A stretch of DNA of 58,668 nt, from positions 1 through 58,668 of the forward strand of contig CAZWBE010000005.1 in the NCBI GenBank assembly GCA_964632205.1. The letters run 5' to 3'. Every line of letters begins with the position of its first letter. The first letter of the stretch is position 1. Origin of the DNA: CALLVF01 sp964632205 (GTDB lineage: Bacteria > Patescibacteriota > Microgenomatia > UBA1406 > GWC2-37-13). Under the pieces are notes generated by a model that made no database searches, had not been told where the DNA came from, and worked only from the letters and a program-made list of their open reading frames with translations. Both the position numbers and the translations under genes were made by a program. This document shows, in pieces, positions 1 to 8,300 of the stretch.

Positions 1-593
1 TGCGGTCGCCAAAAAGAAATTCGATAAATAAGTAATACCCCCACTATTGACCGAAGCACAACAGCAATAGTAAAACTTGTAAGAGAAAAGTGCAGAAGAG
101 CTAAAATAATTACGGTAATGTAAAAAATACTATTTTCAATTATTTGAACAAAAACAATCTTTTGAAATTGAATTTGTCTTTCAAGAAAAATAGAAGGAAT
201 AGTTTTTAAAGAAGATAAGAAAAAGGATAATAAAAGAGCCCAGTATAAATAAACACCTTCTTTTGGCAATTGATAAAAATTGACAATAAAAGAAGTCCCA
301 AAGTAACCTAAACTAATAAGAGTAATTATTAACAATTGTTGAATAGTAAAGGTAGTTTTGATATCATCATTACTAACTTCTTTTTTTTGAACAAGTGATG
401 CGGCTAAACCAATGTCAGAAAAATAATTAAAAATAGAAATAATAGAAAGAACAGTGAAATAAATACCAAAAATTTTTGGCGTCAGAAGAATGGTTAAAAC
501 CAAATTGGCAATTAAACCCAAAAAAGCAGAATAACCCGATTGAAAAAAGAGAGAAAGCGTAGAAATAAGCGTATTTTTTTTTAAATTTTCCAC
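1..593 (-). CDS. Polysaccharide flippase-like membrane protein (C-terminus cut by window edge)
   Basis: The reverse strand is open from a GTG at 593 to the window edge, giving about 197 residues without a stop. The protein is almost all hydrophobic helices: FFQSGYSAFLGLIANLV near residue 15, then NYFSDIGLAASLVQKKE, then several further membrane spans. A first span followed by an SDIGLA-type loop is typical of Wzx/RfbX-type flippases (polysaccharide biosynthesis protein family), which move lipid-linked sugars across the membrane. The GTG lies 4 bases after the stop of the upstream PTPS-related gene, so the two are probably co-transcribed. GTG was chosen because no in-frame ATG lies near the stop of the preceding gene. 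The C-terminal half is outside the window, so the family assignment is moderate. Confidence 0.6.
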   Translation of the reverse strand, partial: MENLKKNTLISTLSLFFQSGYSAFLGLIANLVLTILLTPKIFGIYFTVLSIISIFNYFSDIGLAASLVQKKEVSNDDIKTTFTIQQLLIITLISLGYFGTSFIVNFYQLPKEGVYLYWALLLSFFLSSLKTIPSIFLERQIQFQKIVFVQIIENSIFYITVIILALLHFSLTSFTIAVVLRSIVGVLLIYRISFWRP

Positions 594-597
594 TTGT

Positions 598-2298
598 TTA
601 AAATTTAATTCGGCGTTGATTTAATAATTTTTTATTAAGCAAAAACAAATAAAAAATTGTTACGAATGTTACCATGTTAGCTGTTTTTTGAATTAATGTT
701 TGTTCATATTTTACCGTTAACGTAGATTGGCCTTTAACCTTAATTATTGGTCTACCTAAAGGATCAAATTTTTGGGGAAAAATTTCTTGTTGATCAATAA
801 AGATTCTCCAATAAGGTAGATAAGAAATATTGATAATTATATCACCCCCTTGCTCTATTTTTGATTTTTTATAAAAATAATCATTGGCGATTATTTTCGG
901 TTTTTTTTGATTTAGATAATAAACAAAAGATTGATTGTTTAATTTGTTATCAATAAGATATTCTCTGTCTTTTTTTGGTTCATGCTTAAGCCAAGTTTGA
1001 TAATCAACAGTTTTTGGCAGATATTCGGCTATTTTATAGGCAACCTTGTTTAGTATATATTTTTCCTCTAAAAATTCATTATTAAATATTTCGTTTGGTA
1101 ATTTATATTTCGTAAAAAATTTGGCGTTATAAGAGACAATAATTAGAGAAATAACTAAAAGAATTATTTCGGCCTTTTTTACCTTTTTGGGCATTATTAG
1201 GGAAGCGGCAAGTAATGACATGCCAAAAACAGCAAAAGCTAAAAATCGCCAAGGAAACTGGAAAAAGCTAAGATAAGGGTTAAAAAATGATGAAGATATT
1301 GGATATGATAAATCGGTTGATAAATAAACAGAAATCAAAGTTAATATTATAAAGTAAATATAAGTTAAAGAATTTTTCTTTTTTTTAATAATCAAGTAAA
1401 CCATAAATAACAATCCAATTCCTCCTAAAATTATCTGTGGTTTACCAATCATAAAAGACATACCGTCAATACAACCAGGATTTGATCCGCCGTATCCCCA
1501 AAAAGGCGTAGTCCATAATTGCCAAAGACATAAAAGATGAGAACTATAATTTGCATTTTTTGCGATTAATAAAACATGAGTTTGATTAATTTCAAGAATT
1601 GCAGGAATAAAAAAATAGGCGTTAAGAAGTAAAGCCAAAATTAGGGCAAAAAAATTTTTTGCTTTATTTTTTTGGATTAAGATAAAAACGATTAAAAGCG
1701 GTAAAAGGACAAATGAGAGAATATTGTGGACACTAAGCGATGCTCCTAAAATAATGATAGTTAAAATAAAAAATCTATTAATAGAGACAAAAATTGAATT
1801 TTTATATAAAACCCAAAAGGCTAAAGGTAGAAAAGCTAAGAACCAAACGGTTGCCAAGTTACCTCTAACAAATATTTCAACGGCCATCCATGGTGAGGAA
1901 ACATACAAAAAAGAAGCCATTATTGATTGATAGAAACCAAAAAAAGACGAAGATAAAAGATACATCGAAATAAAAGCGACAATTAAGGCAAGAATAAAAG
2001 ATATCTTGAGAGCATCAATGATGGAAAATCCTACAAGATGAAAGAAAGAAGTAATCCAATAGGCGGTGGGAGCATAATAATTAAAGACAGGATAACCAAG
2101 ATTGAATGAAAACTGAGGAGCAATTCTTGGGGGAATTTGAAAATTTTTTAAATTTAAGACGAATTGATGAATCCGCGCTGGTTGAGTTTCATCATGAAAG
2201 TCAAAAAAATAATTATTAGTAGGTAAAATATGTTTTCCAAGAATAAAGATAATTGATATTATGGAAAAAAAAATTATTGTTTTTTTTATCTTACTCAT
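598..2298 (-). CDS. PTPS-related polytopic membrane protein (GT-C-like)
   Basis: This 566-residue protein begins with a signal-anchor helix. A conserved luminal stretch follows: a DFHDETQPARI acidic motif near residue 33 and a GYPVFNYYAPTAYW motif near residue 67. About ten more membrane helices follow, then a soluble C-terminal beta-rich domain and a last helix. This arrangement matches the 6-pyruvoyl-tetrahydropterin-synthase-related membrane family, which resembles GT-C glycosyltransferases and is common in Patescibacteria. A role in adding sugars from lipid carriers outside the membrane is inferred, not shown. It sits 4 bases upstream of the flippase-like gene, which fits a cell-surface glycan role. 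The start ATG at 2298 gives the full signal anchor. Confidence 0.65.
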   Translation of the reverse strand: MSKIKKTIIFFSIISIIFILGKHILPTNNYFFDFHDETQPARIHQFVLNLKNFQIPPRIAPQFSFNLGYPVFNYYAPTAYWITSFFHLVGFSIIDALKISFILALIVAFISMYLLSSSFFGFYQSIMASFLYVSSPWMAVEIFVRGNLATVWFLAFLPLAFWVLYKNSIFVSINRFFILTIIILGASLSVHNILSFVLLPLLIVFILIQKNKAKNFFALILALLLNAYFFIPAILEINQTHVLLIAKNANYSSHLLCLWQLWTTPFWGYGGSNPGCIDGMSFMIGKPQIILGGIGLLFMVYLIIKKKKNSLTYIYFIILTLISVYLSTDLSYPISSSFFNPYLSFFQFPWRFLAFAVFGMSLLAASLIMPKKVKKAEIILLVISLIIVSYNAKFFTKYKLPNEIFNNEFLEEKYILNKVAYKIAEYLPKTVDYQTWLKHEPKKDREYLIDNKLNNQSFVYYLNQKKPKIIANDYFYKKSKIEQGGDIIINISYLPYWRIFIDQQEIFPQKFDPLGRPIIKVKGQSTLTVKYEQTLIQKTANMVTFVTIFYLFLLNKKLLNQRRIKF

Positions 2299-2441
2299 TA
2301 TTTAACTTATCAATTTGACACAATTTTTCTAATTCTTTATTTTGCTTGAATTTATCTTTTTAATAATTTTGCTAAAAATATTGATTCCCCTAAAAATTAT
2401 TGCATGATAATCATAAAAAAATTTGTCTCTTATTAATTCAG

Positions 2442-2524
2442 CGGAGGGTAGAGGATTCGAACCTCTAAAGGCTATCCGCCCACCGGTTTTCGAGACCGGC
2501 GCATTACCATTCTGCCAACCCTCC
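2442..2524 (-). tRNA. tRNA-Ser (anticodon CGA)
   Basis: The reverse strand folds as a class II tRNA. The acceptor stem is GGAGGGT paired with ACCCTCC, with discriminator G at 2442. The anticodon stem is CCGGT/ACCGG with loop CTCGAAA, which puts anticodon CGA at 2490-2492. A long variable arm follows, then a T-arm AGAGG-TTCGAAT-CCTCT. The CGA anticodon and long variable arm together identify serine. No CCA is encoded. It lies between the PTPS-related gene and recF. Confidence 0.95.
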
Positions 2525-2555
2525 ATCTTTTAATCATTCTAATAACTACTATATT

Positions 2556-3599
2556 TTACAATCTTATCACTGTTTTTGGCGTTTCAAGTAAATTTGAAAT
2601 TTCACCCTCAGTTGTTGTTATGATTGTTTGATATTTTTTTACCAGATTTAAGACTAATTTTTTATGATAAAAATCCAGTTCAGAAAAAATGTCATCTAAA
2701 AGAACAATTGGTCTCACTTTATTTTGCTTTAGACAATAATTTATCTCATTAATCTTAAGCCAAAACAAGGCAAGGCGTTGTTCACTGCGAGAACCATAAA
2801 TATGAATGTTTTTTTCAAAAGAATCTGTAAGAAATATCTGAAAATCATCTCTTTGGGGACCAATTAAAGTTTTTTTTAAACTTAACTCTTCTTTAAACAC
2901 TTCTAACAGCCTTTCTTGGGTAATTTCGTTCTTTAAATATTTAATAGTAAAAATTTTATCATCAATCTTGGCGAACTGATTAAGATAATTAATATAATTG
3001 TCTCTTTTTTCGGTTAAATATCTCCCCTGTTGAATCAGATACTCGTCCCAAAACTTTAATTCTTCTTTTAATTTTTCTAATTCTTGATTTTTCTCTAAAA
3101 TCTTATTCCTTCGCCGCAATGCGTTTTCATAATTTAATAGGTGATTTTTATAATCAATATCATATTGGCTAATAAGTTTATCAAAATAAGACCGACGAGC
3201 TGATGGTGGACCAGTAATTATCTCCATCTGCTCAGGTGAAAAAAGGACAGTTTTAGGAAGAGATGTAGCGTATTGCCAATAACTTTTTTTAACTTTATCA
3301 AGATAAAATTTTTTTTCAATAACCCACTCTTTTTTTTCTAAAACAATCTTGAAATGAAAAATTTTATCTAACTCCCCAAAAATACCCTCTACCCAACCCT
3401 TATTTTCGCCTAATAAAATTAATTCTATCTCTTTTTCCTCTCGAAAACCACTGCCATTAATTAAAAAATATATACCCTCTAAAAGATTAGTCTTTCCCCT
3501 CGCATTTTCTCCAATAATAAGAGTGAAAAATGGATTAAAATAAAACGATTGCTTCTTAAAATTACGAAAGTGATAAAAGTAAATTTGCTTCAGTATCAT
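2556..3599 (-). CDS. recF: DNA replication/repair protein RecF
   Basis: This 347-residue protein is of normal RecF length. It has the SMC-like ATPase features in order: the opening MILKQIYFYHFRNFKKQ strand, Walker A GENARGKT at residues 30-37, a coiled-coil middle region, the signature GSRSEQR near 269 and Walker B VLLDDIFSELD around 300. RecF loads RecA onto gapped DNA together with RecO and RecR in the cytoplasm. It is not next to dnaA, dnaN or gyrB as in many bacteria; its neighbours are tRNA-Ser and, divergently, pyrH. The start ATG is 58 bases from the pyrH start, so the two promoters share this short gap. Confidence 0.93.
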   Translation of the reverse strand: MILKQIYFYHFRNFKKQSFYFNPFFTLIIGENARGKTNLLEGIYFLINGSGFREEKEIELILLGENKGWVEGIFGELDKIFHFKIVLEKKEWVIEKKFYLDKVKKSYWQYATSLPKTVLFSPEQMEIITGPPSARRSYFDKLISQYDIDYKNHLLNYENALRRRNKILEKNQELEKLKEELKFWDEYLIQQGRYLTEKRDNYINYLNQFAKIDDKIFTIKYLKNEITQERLLEVFKEELSLKKTLIGPQRDDFQIFLTDSFEKNIHIYGSRSEQRLALFWLKINEINYCLKQNKVRPIVLLDDIFSELDFYHKKLVLNLVKKYQTIITTTEGEISNLLETPKTVIRL

Positions 3600-3638
3600 A
3601 AGGCTAAATTATTTTATATTGATTTATTTTATAAATGA

Positions 3639-3644
3639 TATAAT
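3639..3644 (+). promoter_or_regulatory. -10 hexamer of the pyrH promoter
   Basis: A perfect TATAAT lies 13 bases before the pyrH ATG at 3658. Transcription would then start about 7 bases before the start codon, leaving no room for a ribosome binding site. No good -35 hexamer is seen at 16-18 bases upstream, so the call rests on the -10 alone. Confidence 0.45.
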
Positions 3645-3657
3645 ATTTATAACACTT

Positions 3658-4395
3658 ATGAAGAAAAAATCACTCATTTATAAGCGAGCGCTTCTTAAAC
3701 TTTCAGGAGAAATTTTCAGTAGTGAAAAACGTCCTGTTGATTTTGATCAAGTAAATAAGGTTGCTTTAATTATTGAAAAAGTAAGAAAAAATACCGGTGT
3801 GGAATTAGCTATCGTCATTGGTGCCGGTAATATCATGAGAGGACGATTAACAGAGGGAACAGCCATTGACCACGCGGTTGCTGATCAGATTGGAATGATG
3901 GGAACAATTATTAATGCTTTAGCTCTTCAGGAAGGAATAGAAAGGTTGGGTAACAGCACCCGAGTAATGTCTGCTATACTTATTCCATCTGTTTGTGAGC
4001 TTTTTATTAGAAGACGAGCACTTCGTCATATTGAAAAAGGAAGAATCATAATTTTAGCTGGCGGAACAGGTAATCCTTATTTTACTACGGATTCAGCGGC
4101 TGCTTTGCGAGCAATTGAGCTTAAATGTGATGTTCTTCTTAAGGCATCAAACGTTGATGGCGTTTATGATAAAGATCCGAATAAATTTTCCGACGCTAAA
4201 AAACTAGATTTTATTAACTATCAGGAAGCCCTTGAAAAAGGAATTAAGGTAATGGATAATACTGCTTTTGCCTTATGTCAAGCAAGAAAAATGCCTATTG
4301 TTGTTTTTAATTTTAGTCAACCAGAAAATATTGAAAAAATCTTAAGAGGAGAAAAAATTGGCACTCTTGTCGCGGAGACAAACTTTTACTCATAA
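3658..4395 (+). CDS. pyrH: UMP kinase
   Basis: Bacterial UMP kinase of the amino-acid-kinase fold, which phosphorylates UMP to UDP in pyrimidine nucleotide synthesis. Visible motifs are YKRALLKLSGEIF at the N-terminus, VIGAGNIMRGR, GGTGNPYFTTDSAAALRA for substrate binding and LLKASNVDGVYDKDP for the nucleotide site. The frame is open from 3619, but the first 13 residues are unlike the family and would overlap the TATAAT. The ATG at 3658 gives 245 residues, the usual length, and begins MKKKSLIYKRALLKLSG. The usual partners tsf and frr are not adjacent here. Confidence 0.93.
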   Translation: MKKKSLIYKRALLKLSGEIFSSEKRPVDFDQVNKVALIIEKVRKNTGVELAIVIGAGNIMRGRLTEGTAIDHAVADQIGMMGTIINALALQEGIERLGNSTRVMSAILIPSVCELFIRRRALRHIEKGRIIILAGGTGNPYFTTDSAAALRAIELKCDVLLKASNVDGVYDKDPNKFSDAKKLDFINYQEALEKGIKVMDNTAFALCQARKMPIVVFNFSQPENIEKILRGEKIGTLVAETNFYS

Positions 4396-4718
4396 AAATA
4401 AAAAATCATATCAGTATTAGAATAATATTTTTATTTAATAATAATCGTCTTGATCAATGCTGAAGTTTTTTATTGTAAATAGTAATTAATTTTATAGCAA
4501 GATCGAGATGAAGATTAATCTCTTATTGATTAAAAATCTTTTTTTTCATATTCTCATATTCATATTTACTTTTTTATTAATTACTCATCTTTTATAAACA
4601 AAACAACTTAAGACTAATGATGTTACTCTCGAATAAAAACTATAAAAACCTTAAAGAATAATAGTTTTAGAAAATACTTTTTTAATTTAAAAGATTCAAT
4701 TGAAGTTCCAGTGGCATA
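4396..4718. other. AT-rich intergenic gap between convergent genes
   Basis: These 323 bases separate the ends of pyrH and the mini-pilin gene. They are very A+T-rich with T-runs, but I see no open frame with coding character, no tRNA-like fold and no clear GC-stem terminator on either strand. Confidence 0.6.
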
Positions 4719-5036
4719 TTAAAAAATACCTTCCCCCAAACCAAAAATTCTAACAATTAGTCGAACTAATAAATAAGAGACAATAAGTAAAACAAACCCA
4801 ATGATACCTGTCGTTATTTTTGCTTGAGCGCTTTTTATTTTTTCCGCATTGCCTTGGGAACTAATAAAATCATAACCACCCCAAATGAAAACAAAAAAAA
4901 GAATAATTCCCGCTGCTGTTATAAAAAAGGGGAGAATTCTGTTGATTAAATCAGCGATATTATTGATTCCTTGAAGGGGTCCTTCAATAGGTTGTCCCCC
5001 GACCGTCATTCTTTGTGCTAAAAAAAATTTTTTCAT
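4719..5036 (-). CDS. VirB2-like T4SS pilin-family membrane protein
   Basis: This 105-residue protein has the layout of the small T4SS_pilin/VirB2-like family. A short N-terminus is followed by a helix near residues 34-57 (ILPFFITAAGIILFFVFIWGG), a charged loop with YDFISSQGNAEKIKSAQAKI, and a second helix near 73-95. The loop motif G(N/D)xEKIKxAQxKI is the family hallmark and recurs in four proteins in this window. No long cleavable signal peptide is obvious. It probably forms, or helps anchor, a pilus or membrane channel. It is 2 bases from the following single-helix gene and downstream of the ClpC-like gene on the same strand. Confidence 0.75.
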   Translation of the reverse strand: MKKFFLAQRMTVGGQPIEGPLQGINNIADLINRILPFFITAAGIILFFVFIWGGYDFISSQGNAEKIKSAQAKITTGIIGFVLLIVSYLLVRLIVRIFGLGEGIF

Positions 5037-5038
5037 AA

Positions 5039-5398
5039 TTACCTAGCGCTCTCAGTTGTCTCAAGAGTTGAACTATCGGTAATTGATTCTGTGGGAAAAA
5101 GATTAATATTTAGTGAGGGAGAAGAAGTCTCGTTTTCTGTTAATGAAGGTAAATTGGTAGGAGATATTTTAATCTCAGAACTTTCTTTTTTTTCTTCGGG
5201 TGCGATGGTGACGGTTGGTATTAAGGGTATTTTGGGTGTTTCCTGTTTGGAGGTTTTAATTTGTTTTTGAATTAAAATAAAAAGCATTATTGCCAAAATA
5301 GCGGTGGTAATCGTTAATATAAGAAGCAAAATAGTATTCAGACGGTTTTCTCCCCCTTTTAATTTTTCGATATCAATAGGGGTAAAATTGTTTTCCAT
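5039..5398 (-). CDS. Single-helix membrane protein with Ser/Thr/Pro-rich tail, unknown function
   Basis: The 119-residue product begins MENNFTPIDIEKLKGG. It has one membrane helix near residues 22-45 (TILLLILTITTAILAIMLFIL) and then a long Ser/Thr/Pro/Glu-rich tail that is probably disordered. The ATG at 5398 was preferred over an in-frame start at 5413 because the latter lies inside the end of the ClpC-like gene. The stop of that gene (5400-5402) sits immediately before this ATG. I do not recognise a family. Position between a ClpC-like ATPase and a VirB2-like protein, with tight spacing, suggests one transcript and a role in the same envelope locus. Confidence 0.6.
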   Translation of the reverse strand: MENNFTPIDIEKLKGGENRLNTILLLILTITTAILAIMLFILIQKQIKTSKQETPKIPLIPTVTIAPEEKKESSEIKISPTNLPSLTENETSSPSLNINLFPTESITDSSTLETTESAR

Positions 5399-5399
5399 T

Positions 5400-8300
5400 T
5401 CAAGCGCTAGCAAAACTTATATTGGCTCTTTCTTTTCCCTGGTTAACTTGAGGTGGTTGATTGGAATAAGCGACAGATTTTGAATTTGGCGTTTTATATT
5501 CGTCTTCTTCTTTATTCTCTTTAACTACTTGCTGAACTTTTTTTGAGGCGCACTTGGGACAGATAACAGTGGCATTGTCGACTACCTCGGTTTGAAAATA
5601 GTTGGCACAGGTTTCACATAAATAATTGGAAATTTTTTCTTTTTTAATTTTTGAGACATCGACTAACTCAACTTTTTCTACATTAAAAACAAAACTGTCA
5701 CCATCAAAATCAACAATAATTTGATTACCCATCTTCACTTTTCCCTCAATAATCATCGTGGAAATTGGATTTTCAATCAGTTTTTGTATCGCACGACGAA
5801 GCGGCCTGGCTCCATAAATAGGGTCAAAACCAGCACGGACAATTTCTTTAACAGCTGCCTCGGTATATAAAAATCCAATATTCTGCTCTTCAAGCAATTT
5901 ACCTAATCCTTTAAGTTGTAAATTAACAATTGCCATCATGTGATTGAATCGTAAGGGCTCAAAAATGACTATCTCATCAAAACGATTAATCAACTCTGGT
6001 CGAAAAAATTTACGCAGCTCCGTCATCACTTTTTCCTTAATCATCTCATAACGTTTTTTATCTATCTCGCTCTCCACCTTATTCTTTTCCTCAATCTCTT
6101 TTTCCAAAGGAAATTCCTCGCCGAAATATTCTTTTAAAGTTTTAGTTTGCCACTTATTGTCATTAAACTTTCTTATCCATACATTATCTCCAACAATAAT
6201 CACCTCATCTCCTACTGGAGAAAAAAGGTGAATGTCCCAGTGACTTATCGGAAAAGCTCCTTTCTCGATTGTTTGACCAAAAAAATAATCTTTTAAACAA
6301 CCCGTCTCCCAATCCTTCCCTTCTCCTTTCCTTCGCCAAAATCTATCTCGATAAGAAATAATTTCAATCTCATCGGGCGAAATAGCGTGAGTTTTAAGTT
6401 TAATGGTGGGTAATTGCTCCTCTGGCGCATCTGGCAAAGCATTAATGACGAGGTTGTCTTTAAATAACTCAATTAAGTTAGTTTTTCTCCAGATTTTAGC
6501 CGTGGTTGATGTTCGATAAAAAACCTCACTTCCTTTCGTAATTGTTTCCACTCCTTTTGGTGAAATTACATGGGTATCAAAACCTTGGATAGGAAATTCT
6601 GTTTTTGTTATTTCTCCGTCTTTTTTCTCCTCCTTAATTTCTTGTCCAGCAAAATAATCAAGAAGCATCCCTTGCTGCCATCCTAATTCCTCTGATTTTT
6701 TGCCGTTGTCGTTGTCTATGTTTGTCTTAATCATCCTCTCAAAATATTTATTACCAATGGTTAATATCTCCCGACCACGAGGAGAAATGGTATAAGTTGA
6801 TAGCATTGGGGGTTCCTCAATTTCTATTTTCCCTCTTTTTAAAAGCTCATCTTGGATAACCACTGTACCAATATTGGAAGTGCAAATGACTACCGTATTT
6901 TTAAAAGAAATAACATGTCCTTTATTGTCAGTTAGTCGACCATCATCTAAAATCTGAAGTAGAATGTTGAAAATATCCGGATGGGCCTTCTCTACCTCAT
7001 CAAACAAAACCACACTGTATGGCCGCCGTCGGACCGCCTCTGTTAATTTTCCTCCCTCCTCATAGCCTACATAACCTGGTGGCGCTCCCAAAAGTTTTGC
7101 CACTTCATGTTTTTCCATATACTCTGTCATATCAAAACGAATAACCGCCTCTTCTTGTCCGAAGAGAACATCAGCTAAAGTTTTTGCCAGCTCGGTTTTC
7201 CCCACACCCGTTGGTCCTAAAAAAACAAAACTGCCAATTGGGCGTTGAGTTGATTTTAACCCAGCCCGACTACGACGAATTGCTTGAGCTACTACGCTTA
7301 CCGCCGCCTCTTGATTAATCAATCTTTGATGCATTATCTTCTCTAGATTAGCTAAACGCTCTACTTCCGATGAAGTAATTTTAGAAACAGGAATTCCTGT
7401 CCAACGAGAGACAATATCTTTAATAATATCAACGGTAACACTGGTTGTTGCTTGTCCTTTTTTCCATTCATAATCACTTTTTTTCTCCTTTAATTTCACT
7501 TGAAGATCGTCTATCTTTGATCGAAGAATTCGTGCTTTAACTCTATCGGCTCTTTTTTCTGATTCAACCAACTCTTGGGATAACTGACTTATTCTTTCTT
7601 CTAAAGACTTAATTTCTTCTGGTAAAGATATTAGAGGTAAACGAACCGCTGAAGCTGCCTCATCAATCAAATCCACCGCTTTATCCGGTAAAAATCTATC
7701 GCCTACATATCGTTTAGAAAACTTCACCGCCGCTTCAATCACTTCTTGAGGAATTACTACTCGATGAAAAGCCTCATATTTATCTTTAAGCGCCTGAAGC
7801 ATTTTTATTGCCTGCTCTTCTGTAGGTTCAGGAACAAAAACCGGTTGAAAACGACGTTCTAAGGCAGGATCTTTTTCAATATATTTACGATATTCGGTTA
7901 AAGTAGTAGCACCAATCATCTGAAGTTCTCCTCTCGCTAAGGCCGGTTTTAAAAAATTGGAGGCGTCAAGTGAGCTATCTCCAGAAGCACCAGCCCCTAC
8001 AATATTATGTATCTCATCAACAAAAAGAATTATTTGTCCTTGAGAAACCTTTATCTGTTCAATTAAATCTTTCATTCGCTCTTCAAACTCCCCTCTATGA
8101 GAAGCCCCGGCGATAATACTCATCAAATCAAGTTGAAGAATTTTTTTGTTAAGAAGCGGTTCTGGCACTGATTTAGCAATGATTTTTTGGGCCAATCCCT
8201 CAACAATGGCGGTTTTTCCCACTCCTGCCTCTCCCACTAATGTCGGATTATTTTTAGTCCGCCTAGATAAAATATGAATTACTCTTTCAATTACATCTGA

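Noticed and set aside
2329..2526. 65-codon minus-strand frame beginning MEGWQNGNAPVSK
   Set aside because: It runs straight through tRNA-Ser; the peptide is the usual false translation of a serine tRNA.
3619..3657. Upstream start for pyrH
   Set aside because: The extra 13 residues are not family-like and would cover the TATAAT; the ATG at 3658 gives the normal length.
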